Below, piece after piece: positions 8,591-17,120 of a stretch of 18,782 bases of DNA (positions within the stretch are counted from its first letter, which is position 1; each line of letters begins with the position of its first letter). A program made the translations under genes and the position numbers. The notes below the pieces were generated by a model that searched no databases, was not told where the DNA came from, and saw nothing but the letters and a program-made list of their open reading frames with translations. The DNA comes from Ettlia oleoabundans (Eukaryota > Chlorophyta > Chlorophyceae > Chlamydomonadales). Where the stretch lies: positions 3,642 through 22,423 of the forward strand of contig JAAMXP010005399.1 of NCBI GenBank assembly GCA_019693395.1, in the 5' to 3' direction.

Positions 8591-8945
8591 AGGAATCAAC
8601 CTCATCTAACAACCGTATGATCTGTCACTGATGGAGAACGGGTCGTATGAAATCCGTCGATCAGGCGCTGGATGCAAGATATTAGCTGTGCAATGGACAT
8701 ATTGAACAATGAGCGGAGGGCTGCAAAGCAACCACTCGAATACAGGCAGTAACGAGACTGGGTTCGTGGAGTGCATGTGACTGATGCAGCTGGCACGGTG
8801 CTGCAGCACAGCATGCTGACCAACCGCCAGTGATGCGGGTCCCCATGTGCTCCGGCATGCTAAAGTTGCAGAAAGATATGTAGGTGTCTACACTCGGCAG
8901 CTATGTTGCATGTGTTTGCACGCCTTTGTACACATGCCCTTCCAA
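8591..8945 (-). other. Interval between RPN13 and MYND genes
   Basis: This follows the RPN13 stop and precedes the first recognised block of the MYND gene. It is probably RPN13 3'-UTR plus the promoter of the MYND gene. Frames at about 8602-8814 (-) read as plausible peptide (LISCIQRLIDGFHTTRSPS), but no supported gene model includes them. No TATA box or TGTAA was found. Confidence 0.4.
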
Positions 8946-10521
8946 TCAATGCTGCGCACCCTCGCCCCCTGCCTCAGGCGCGGCACCTCCCTCCTGCTCC
9001 CGCTGCTGCTGCTGGTCAGCCTGCGCCTGGATGCTCTTCAGGAAATCCAGCACACCATACCCGCCAGGAGGCAGCCCAAATTGCGTGGTATCCAACTGGC
9101 CGGTCATTAGGGCGTGGCTGAAGAGATCCAACTGGTGCCGGAACTGAGGCGTGCTGACCAGCTCGCAAATGGCGGCAGCACTCCTGCAAGAACATGTCGC
9201 AATCAGCACACACAATGCTACTGGGGCATTGGAAACAAGCGCCTTCAAGGCAACGCACTCAGAGCATGAAAAGTGGCCAGAAACGGCTTCTACCCCATGC
9301 GCCAAGCCTTCCGCTGCGTTGCACTGTTGTTTATGACTCCATTCACACGCAGAGCCTGCCACAACTCAACCCACCGCACCAACCTGTGCTCTTCCGGCAA
9401 ATATGGCGCCAGTCGCTGCACCATATCTGGCTCCCCCAACAGCGGCCCCACAAGCTCTGGCCGCAGCACATCCGACAGGGTGGGCCCCGGGTCAGCCGCC
9501 TGCTGCTGCCGCTGGCCCACCCCGCCCGCCATGATGTTTCCCAGCACCGCAGCAAGATCTGCAGCGCCAATGCTGCTGCTGGGGGCGGCTGCCGCTCCCG
9601 CTGCTGCTGCTGGCGCCGCTGCGGGTGCTGCTGCGGGTGGTGCTGGTGGGGCATCGGCATCCATGCCTTGAGCCTCGTCCGACTCATCAGCCTCTCCTTG
9701 ATTCATTGCCAGGTTCACTGCCGACAAAAGAAGAGACCACATGCAGCAGAGTGAGTGAGATTGAGCAGTATCGACTTAGAGCCAGAGCCCAACATGCGAA
9801 CATCACCAGCAGAGCTGAACCATGGGCCATCCCCAGCCAGCTCCACCCCACCTGCCGCAACGTAATCATCATCTGCGTCCGCAGACGCCTCCTGGGCCCA
9901 GAAGAAAAGGTTGCGGTGCCGCTCCTCCGGAAAGCGCAGCTCAAACACACGTGAACCTGGGCGTGCAATCTGCACCAGGCAGGCAGGCAGGCAAGCCGGC
10001 CAGCAAATGACCGGAGCACGGTGGGGTTAAGGAGCGCAGGCCTCAACGAAGGAGAGGTAGCTCTTTCTGTTGTTCCGTTGCAGCAAAGCACTATATTGCA
10101 ACAGTCGCAACTTCATCAGCACACAGAGCTGTCAGAACGAGCAGATGCAACACAGCGGGGAGAAAAAAGGCGCACCTTGCCAAAAGTACATTCCCCTGGG
10201 ATAATGACAATGTCCTTCTCGGCCTCTCCTACTGCTGCACCGGAAGCATCCCGCTCATACCAGCAGAAATGGGTGAGCCCTGCCTCGTCCTGAAGATGAG
10301 ATACAGCAGCAAGGGGACGGGCAGAGCCGTGACGGGATTGCCAGGGGGGAGGCGGCCTCCCCCTAGGCCTGTCTGTCGGGCGGCTACAAGGCCGGGCCGG
10401 CGCTTCTCCTTCCGCGATCGCGCACCTGGCAGACCCGTATCAAACCTTTTCTCGCGTCAGGAACGAGCTTGCCGTCGGTTAGTTTCATAAGGCCGCTTCG
10501 AAACTCAACAATTGTTTCCAT
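8946..10521 (-). CDS. RPN13: 26S proteasome ubiquitin receptor RPN13 (ADRM1 homologue)
   Basis: Five exons join without conflict: 10521-10426, 10289-10176, 9969-9852, 9717-9384 and 9183-8946, giving 299 residues. All introns are GT-AG (about 110 to 210 bp). Residues 4-115 form the Pru domain: VEFRSGLMKL, then RKGLIRVCQ, then LTHFCWYERD, then KDIVIIPGECTF, then RVFELRF and NLFFWAQE, which is the order seen in ADRM1. Residues 117-187 are an Ala/Pro linker, as in other members. Residues 188-280 form the DEUBAD domain: LSDVLRPELVGPLL, LAPYLPEEHR, STPQFRHQLD, TGQLDTTQFGLP. The Pru domain docks RPN13 on RPN2 and binds ubiquitin chains; DEUBAD recruits and activates the deubiquitinase UCH37. The N-terminus is very short, only a few residues before the first Pru strand. 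The tail (QADQQQQREQEGG...) is Gln/Gly-rich. At positions matching human ubiquitin contacts F76 and D79 (from memory), this protein has Ile62 and Glu65. Confidence 0.94.
10345..10363. repeat. Perfect 9-bp inverted repeat in RPN13 intron 1
   Basis: GGGGGAGGC, one G, then GCCTCCCCC: a perfect inverted repeat with a one-base centre inside intron 1 (10290-10425). The flanks are also GC-rich (gccgggccggcg). In RNA it would form a strong hairpin between the splice sites. It could equally be a small mobile-element remnant. Confidence 0.7.
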
Positions 10522-11666
10522 GGCTGCGCAGAAGTCCTTCACGAAACACACTATACAAGAAGCGTCAGAGGAGCCCTTCACGTCGCACAACACCTGTGGC
10601 TGCTGGGCATGCTGGCCTACACACCGCCTAGGTGCTGCAGGGTACTGTGGCCGACTCCCCAGGGAAAGCACTTCAGCAACTAGCGGCTAATATCCCGCAA
10701 CCAATCAAGAAAAGTAACTCGCTCGCGCATTGTTGGCCTTTCAAGGGCAGAGCTTGACTTCCATATTGTGTCCTGCCGTCACTTCCTCGGCATGCATCAT
10801 GGTGCAGCATTTCGTCAGGCAGGCTGCCAGTGAAAGCCAACGCATCCGTCCCCTCACTCCACAACTTGTTATGATGGCGACATGCTCCTTTTTGAATGCA
10901 CATTACCTTAGGCTTACACACACGTTTCATGTCGTGACCTGTGATATCACACCAGTCCATCACCGCGTGTTCACAACCTGCAACCGAGTAGGAGTTGCCG
11001 CACCAGCATGAACATCGTAACGCCTGTTATGCAGTGTGTCGTAAATAGCAATAGTTTCATTGTTACCTTCTGATGGTAACCTTGACTGGCTATGTCACGT
11101 CAGTCTGATGAAGGATGTAGGCCTGAACCTGTGGCTGCTGCCATAAGCTCCCGCTGCCGCCAAAATGGTCTGCTGAGTAGGCGCTGGGCGTGTCACAATA
11201 CATGTGCGTGCTGTATAATATGATCGAAGGTGGTTTGCACGCAAGCTAGATTGATAGCCAAGTGGGCACCGAGGCCCTGTGGCCCCTGGACAAAAGAAAA
11301 TGCAAATATGAGGCACGAGCAACCTAGGTGCCTGTGTCGCCCCCGCGTGCTGCCGTTTTGTCATCAACTCGTAGATACTTGCAGTTTTCTGAGCCCACAC
11401 GGGTGCTGTGCGTTTGCAATCGCGGAGAGGTTTCCCCGTCGTGCACGCACCACAACGTGCACCCGTGGTTTGGCGCTTATCCTGTGATTGAATTATATCT
11501 GTCAAGTCTGGAGCCGCCACGGCGGGCAGAGGTGAGGCGGCGGAGAGGAAGCACGGAGGCTTGCCTCCGCTGTGTTGCACTCCAAACCGAAGGACACTGG
11601 CAGCCGCGTTCAGGCTTACACTCTATTGATATCATGGTGCAGCATTGAAGGCCAGGCCCCGCCGGC
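10522..11666. other. Divergent intergenic region (RPN13 / HTH-protein gene)
   Basis: 1145 bp separate the divergent starts of RPN13 (-) and the HTH-like protein gene (+), so both promoters should lie here. No coding frame looks real. Visible structures are an inverted repeat GTTACC...GGTAAC at 11062-11080, a stable hairpin at 11554-11569, and an AT-rich 'tgtataatatga' near 11213. No clear TATA box sits at a standard distance from either ATG. Confidence 0.5.
11554..11569. repeat. Perfect hairpin CGGAGGC-TT-GCCTCCG
   Basis: A 7-bp perfect stem with a two-base loop lies about 100 bp before the ATG at 11667, probably in the 5' leader. It could affect scanning or be a protein-binding palindrome. 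No family recognised. Confidence 0.6.
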
Positions 11667-14104
11667 ATGGAAGTGGCAGAGGTGCAGGAGGGCAGCGGCA
11701 CGCCAGTGACGCAACTTGAGGCACCAGCGCAATCGGTGGTTCAGCAGTCGCTCAAGAAGCCAGCCTCCCCCATAGGGCAGTTGGAGCAGTCCTCAGTCAA
11801 GCCAAGCGGCCCACGTTGCCCAGCTTGTGGTGCCACCCCGCTGACAGATGATGAGATGCAGATTGTGCGCAAGCCGGGGCGACGCAGCAAACGCGACGCG
11901 CAAGGTAACCAGACAGCTGGCGTGTCCCATGAGCTGACCGTTGCCATGTCGTGGCTGGTTTTTGTAACGCTCACAAACTTCAGTAGTTGCGTATGCACTG
12001 TTATTTGGCCAGCTAGTCGCTTGGGAAATTTTCAGGCTGAATTTGCTGGTACAGAGTATTGCCACCTATCATGAGCACCCACCTGCCCAATGCGCTGCCT
12101 AGGTGGATTTTCAGCCACTCCGCTGCTTGTGGGTGCACAGCCAATGCATGTAAAAGAGTTCTCAACCCTCCCTTGCGTGCTTGCCTGTTTATGGGTGCTC
12201 ACCCCAAACCCAGCCCAAACCTGGACCTGTTGATACGGACTGAAAGCCCGCTTTGGGTGTTTGTGGGTGCAGACCCCCGCAACCGGCCTGAGAACCTGGT
12301 CACCAAGGAGTTCCTCATGCAGCACATAGTGACATCTGGCATGAGCCTGCGGGTGAGAACAGCCGGCCCGGCCTGCCGTTTCATTTGACTGAGGCGACTA
12401 TCTGGAAATGGGGCGGCACCCCATTTGCCTTTGTCTGCCGGCTCATAAACATTCCTACTCGTTGCACACTTCTCATCCATTTGGATGTTACAGGACATTG
12501 GCTCTTACCACGGCTACACGATTTCTACGCTGTCGCGCCGCGCCAAGTAAGTGCTCCCATGCATTGCCGCCATCTGGCATGGCAGGCAGGCGCAATATGC
12601 TTGCATTGTGCACACTATGAGCCCGTGATTTTAATTCCCTGCCACTCACCGTTTCCCGCTGCATGCATGCAGGCAGGAGGGCGTGCCAGTGGGTGCAAGA
12701 GCTCGCCAGTTCCCTATCGGCATGGTGTTTTCCATGCCCGTTGACACCTCGGCACCCTCGGTGGTCAAGGCTGTTGACAGCAGTAGCGCTGCAGCAACAC
12801 AGGCCGCTGCCAGCCAGCAGCAGCCTCCCAAGGCGGCACAGCTGCAGGAGCTGCTGCCACAACCGCAGCAGCTGTCGCCGGCGGCTGCAATGTCGCAGGA
12901 GCAGCAGCAGGACCTGCAGCAGAAACAGGGGCAGAACAAGCCACGTGCTAAGGCTTCTGGCAAGCGGCAGCCACGACAACAGTTTGAACGGGTGCAGCAG
13001 CAGCAGGCGGAGCAGGACGCAGAGGCAGCTGTTAACCTAGAGATAGACAGTGTAGATGGCCTGGACGATCATGTGACAGGTCTTTCTCTGAAGCAGCGCA
13101 CAGCACCCAAGCGACAGCGTCGGGCGGCTGGTGGGCAGCACTTTGACCTTCCTCACAGCGAGGAGCCTGCAGCGCTGCAGCCACCACACCCGCTTTTGCC
13201 AGCAACGGAGGAAGGTGCAGATGCCTTTGCCCCGCTTAGCCAAGTGGAAAATGAGTCGCCCGCACACCAGCAAAATGTAGTGCATCAAGCAGCAGCCCAG
13301 CAGCAGCAGCGGCAGTCCTCGCCCGCGCAGCAGCAGCCGCAAGTGCAAGCGACGGCAGCTGTGCAAGCTCAAAATGACTTTTGGGAGCAGTATCAGCAGC
13401 AGCTTGGCATGCAGCAGCAGCGGCAGCAGCACTTGGTGGTGAAGCACTCGCCGCCGCAGCAGCGACAGAAGCGCTCGACACAGATGTCAGGGCAGCAGCC
13501 CTTCTCCTCCGTCGGAATCTCACCGCCACATGCTCGGCCGCAGCGACAGCGACGTGGAAAGAGTGGAGAGCAGCAGAAGCAGCTGGTGGAGTGGGTGCGG
13601 AGAGACGAGGAAGCCGAGCTGGAGGAAGAAGAGCGCACCGCAGCGGGACCAGGTAGGAGGCGTCGCAAGCAAACCCATGGCAGGCAGGAGGCGGCCGCAG
13701 CTGTGGATTTGCAGACGGCGCCGGGCCTGGAGTTGTTGACATTAGCGGCAACCTTGGAAGCGAATCGCACGCAGGAGCAGGACCTGGAGGAGGAGCAGCA
13801 GGAGTTGCCCCCACGACAGCCGCCGTTGCAGCTGCAGCATGAGCTTGAGCAGTGGTTGCAGCAGCTGAGGGACATAGACCGGGCACAGTCGCTCGGCCTG
13901 GAGCAGGAGGGGCAGCAACAGATAGAACACCAGCAGCAGTCATCATCGCCGGGCGTCGCACCAGCTGCAGCAGACAGTGTGATTCCCGCAGCACAGCAGG
14001 CAATGGAGCGCAACGGGGCTGGCACTGTGGAGCCACAGACGCAGGTGCAATGCACAGACAATGTTTCTGAAGCTGCTGCTGATGCATTGCATGCTGGTGT
14101 CTAG
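11667..14104 (+). CDS. CxxC / helix-turn-helix-like protein with long Gln-rich tail
   Basis: Exons 11667-11904, 12057-12352, 12494-12546 and 12673-14104 (TAG) join in phase to 672 residues. Donors are gtaacc, gtgaga and gtaagt; acceptors end 'acagag', 'ttacag' and 'gcatgcag'. The first acceptor is the weakest choice: using the AG at 12053-12054 instead would give a stop. Residues 51-54 are CPAC and residues 104-111 hold further cysteines (CGCTANAC), possibly a zinc knuckle. Residues about 146-155 read WVFVGADPRN. Residues about 162-200 (TKEFLMQHIVTSGMSLRDI, then GYTISTLSRRAKQEG) have the pattern of a helix-turn-helix: an 'MSLRDI' first helix, a turn, then an 'ISTLSRR' recognition helix. From about 215 on the protein is disordered, with Gln-rich tracts, basic patches (PGRRRRKQ, PKRQRRA) and an acidic patch (RRDEEAELEEEER). 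This looks like a DNA-binding or regulatory nuclear protein, but no named family is recognised. Confidence 0.7.
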
Positions 14105-14181
14105 TGTTCTACTGGCGTAACAGCGCTCGGGAGCTGCTGCGACAGCTGCTTAGCTAACCTTAGCATGCATGGGTATCAGCC

Positions 14182-14949
14182 TTGGATGGCAGGCTTACCT
14201 CATGCTTAACGGTCTTATCCGGACACGGCCAAAACTCGTACCTGCTGCCCATTCGATTGCAGTCCCATGCCTCAGACAAGGAAGAGCCGGTGAATATGTC
14301 CCCAAACCAGCACGCAGAAGCTGGTGCACATATTGTTGCTGATTGCGAGCAGCGGCCGCACTTGCCTTTGGCACCCGGGCAGCAGGAGCAACGGGAGTCG
14401 TCACCACTACTTGCTGTGCAGCCTTTGCAGCAGCAACAGCAGGAGAAGCTGAAGGTGGCAAAGCTTGAGCCAAGCATGGAAGCACAGCACCTTGTGTTGA
14501 AGCCTCCTGGGAAGCAGCAACCTCACCGTCAGGTGGGGCACGCCCGCAAGCGCCAGCAGCAGCAGGAGGAGCAGGAAGATCCTGAGGGGCCAGCAGCACT
14601 GCAGGGCTTGGCACATGATTTGCACGTAAGCCATACCACAACTCCCCATCCTTGGCAGCAGTTGGAGCAACAGAAACATCCGCTGGATTGGCAGAGGCGG
14701 CAACTGGAGCGCTCTTGGCTGCGCTCACAGCTTTTGCAAGGGCCATCAGCAGCTGAGGACCAGCAGCAGGGCAGCAGCCCTGTCAGGCACTCTGTGTACG
14801 AGGATATTATGCGTCGCAAACTTAACCGAAGAAAGGTGGGCTGCCCGTCACTGCGCCAACATGTGGTGTCATTCTGCAAGGACTGCTGGCAAACGCATAA
14901 AGCTGGCAAGCTTGATATTAGGAGCACGTCGTATTGCGGTTGTAGCTAA
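14182..14949 (+). CDS. Gln-rich open frame, possibly 5' exon of the ankyrin gene
   Basis: An open frame runs from about 14164 to TAG/TAA near 14949; the first ATG in it is at 14296 (MSPNQHAEAG). It encodes Gln/Pro-rich sequence (LQQQQQEKLKVAKLEPS; ARKRQQQQEEQEDPEG), then a basic segment, RHSVYEDIMRRKLNRRK. This ends exactly at a good donor, AAG|gtgggc at 14836, after which the frame becomes Cys-rich and unlike coding sequence. An acceptor 'catgccatgcag' at 15005 in the same phase would join it to the ankyrin frame. CAG-rich DNA gives long open frames on both strands, so the frame alone is weak evidence; the donor and phase match add support. It might instead be a separate small gene or an exon of the upstream Gln-rich gene. 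Confidence 0.4.
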   Translation: MDGRLTSCLTVLSGHGQNSYLLPIRLQSHASDKEEPVNMSPNQHAEAGAHIVADCEQRPHLPLAPGQQEQRESSPLLAVQPLQQQQQEKLKVAKLEPSMEAQHLVLKPPGKQQPHRQVGHARKRQQQQEEQEDPEGPAALQGLAHDLHVSHTTTPHPWQQLEQQKHPLDWQRRQLERSWLRSQLLQGPSAAEDQQQGSSPVRHSVYEDIMRRKLNRRKVGCPSLRQHVVSFCKDCWQTHKAGKLDIRSTSYCGCS

Positions 14950-14999
14950 ACATTACCACTGTCCAGCCAAGTTACCTTGCATTGAAAGTGCTTCATGCC

Positions 15000-17120
15000 A
15001 TGCAGATTAAGCAGCTGGATTCAGCGGTGCAGCAGCCAGGGCGTCATGCCTGCTTATCGGCAGTGCACGCCTGCCTTGCGGCAGGACAGGATGTTAATCA
15101 ACCAACCACTTCTGGGCACACTATCCTACACGTGGCAGCCGAAAAAAATCCTGATCCAGCGGCAGTGAGCAGTGTCATCCAACTGCTGGTGGCAGAGGGA
15201 GCTAATGTGCGGGCGCGGACGGATGATGGCAGCGAGCCGCTGCACTTTGCAGCCAAAAATGTGCATGCGGCAGCAGCCGCAATAGAGGCACTGGTGTCAG
15301 CAGGTGCTGACGTAAGTGCCAGGACAAACAGGGGCCAGACGCCGTTGCACTGTGCATTCCAGAACAAAGACGCAACAGGTGCAGCAGCAGCAGTTCAAGC
15401 GCTCTTAGCAGCAGGCTCTGACGTGCGAGCTCGGACAAATTCCGGCCTGGAGCCGCTGCATCTTGCGGCTTGGTGCAAGAATGAGGCTACAGCAGTGACT
15501 GCAATCCAGGCACTGGTCGCAGCAGGCGCAGACGTTTTGGCGAGGGCCGACGATGGGACTGAGCCGCTGCACTGGGCGACTGTACACGAATGCGCCCCTG
15601 GTGTCATTCAAGCGCTGCTTGCTGCAGGCGCCGATGCCCGGGCACATACTGCAGCCGGCACCACGCCGCTGCACTGGGCAGCTAGCAACAAGAATGCTCA
15701 TGCAGCTGTCGCCGCCGTTCAAGCGCTGCTTGCAGCAGGCGCGGATGTCAAGGCTCGCGCGGCAAGTGGCACTGAGGTGCTGCATTGTGCAGCAGAAAAT
15801 GGGGATCCTGCGGCAGCCGCAGCCTTAGTGCAGGCTTTGGTGGCAGCAGGCGCTGACGTGCGGGCAAAAAATGACAAAGGAGAAGAGCCATTGCATAGAG
15901 CTGCTGCCCGTGGCAGGGTAGAGTCAGTTGCAGCTGCAGTGGAGGCGCTGGTGGCAGCAGGTGCAGACGTCCGGGCTAAGGACAACAATGGCCAAGAACC
16001 GTTGCACCATGTGGCTGCAAATAATGATGAAGCTGCCGTGGCAGCAATAGAGATGCTGGTTGCAGCAGGCGCAGATGTGAGGGCGAAAGACAATTGCGGC
16101 CGTGAGCCGCTGCAGGCAGCCCAGGCTGCTGCTGAGGGTGCAGCTGCAGCAGTGCACGCCTTGGTTGCCGCTGGGGCGGATGGCAGGGGCAAAGCATTGC
16201 TGCAGAGGGCAGCCCAACAACAGGAATATAGACAGTTTTGCAGGAGCACATATGATGACTACCCCATGTACAGCAGCGAAGAGGAGCACATTGAGGACCA
16301 GCCAAACATTCACGCGGCAGCCTGGGAAGATGCAGCAGGCATGGACCAGGCAACTGGTTACAACTATAGCGACAGCCATCCTCTGGCACAACAGCGAGGC
16401 GTTGTAGCAGATGCTGGCACTGGATGGGACATGGTAGATATGTCTGAGTCACAGCTTGCACAGGGTGAGCCGAAGCTACAGCCTGGCGTCAGCTCTGCAC
16501 AGCTGGTGAAGTCAGCGGTTGCGGAGCAGGCAGCACAGCTTAAACTGCAGAAGGCTGTAGTGGCTTTCCAAGCAGCGGACCTTGGAAGCTCTTTAGCAAT
16601 GATGCGCCCTCTGAACTGGCTGCGTCTGGCTGGCAAAGGCGGCTCTGTGCTGGAGGTGGGTGTTTGTAACGTGCCTTAGTTTGCTTGTTGATTTGCCGGC
16701 GGACAGTAGTTAGCTAGCTTGACGCATGTGTGCTGCTTGATGAACGCAAGTCGCAACTGCAACTTTAATCGTGCACCCATGCTGTTGTCGCTGTCTGTGC
16801 CCGCCTGTCATCCATCCCTTCACTGTGTATGCTCTAACACAGACACGTATGGGAAGGTGGTCAACCACCAGCGTTCTGTGCTTCCATCTATGCTGGTTTG
16901 CATGCCAAGTAAGGACTGCTGCTGCAAAGATACGTTTGTCACTCAAGCACCACCATTGTACATCCAACAGTTGGCCTTGTTGCTGCAGGACATCATCATG
17001 AACTGGGACAGCTACTCGCCTGATACGCAAAGGGACCTGTTTTCCACTGCTTTGCTTGTCACCAAGCATGGCCGTTGGGATAGGCTGGAACATGACCTGC
17101 AGCTGGAGTTGAGAGCCTGA
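15000..17120 (+). CDS. Ankyrin-repeat protein
   Basis: The main exon is 15000-16659. It is followed by probable small exons 16843-16895 and 16989-17120 (TGA), giving 614 residues if the ATG at 15000 is used. Residues about 34-405 are ten or eleven ankyrin repeats with the usual GxxPLHxAA helix start and LLxAGADVRA turn: GHTILHVAA, GSEPLHFAA, GQTPLHCAF, GLEPLHLAA, GTEPLHWAT, GTTPLHWAA, GTEVLHCAA, GEEPLHRAA, GQEPLHHVA, GREPLQAAQ and a degenerate last one. Many units carry a few extra residues, so they are 33 to 37 long. After the array come an acidic stretch (SSEEEHIEDQ) and a helical C-terminus (NHQRSVLPSML joined to DIIMNWDSYSPDTQRD). Ankyrin arrays bind other proteins; the partner is unknown. 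The donor after 16659 is uncertain: gtgggt at 16656 (phase 0) is stronger, but gtgttt at 16660 gives the phase needed for the next exon. The gene may begin further upstream, in the Gln-rich frame. Confidence 0.85.

Noticed and set aside
8392..8631. + strand frame (RRWARPACARRKGAPGWHAAK...) as a gene
   Set aside because: It lies opposite the better supported - strand block of the MYND gene, and no ATG-led gene model or splice partner was found.
13236..14087. Long - strand frame opposite the Gln-rich tail of the HTH-like gene
   Set aside because: A Leu/Ala/Pro-rich shadow of mixed CAG repeats. The + frame is continuous with upstream exons through phase-consistent splices.
14195..14746. Long - strand Ala/Pro-rich frame opposite the Gln-rich frame
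   Set aside because: CAG-rich DNA read backwards gives CTG and shifted GCT/TGC frames automatically. This one has no splice-site or motif support, while the + frame ends at a phase-matched donor.
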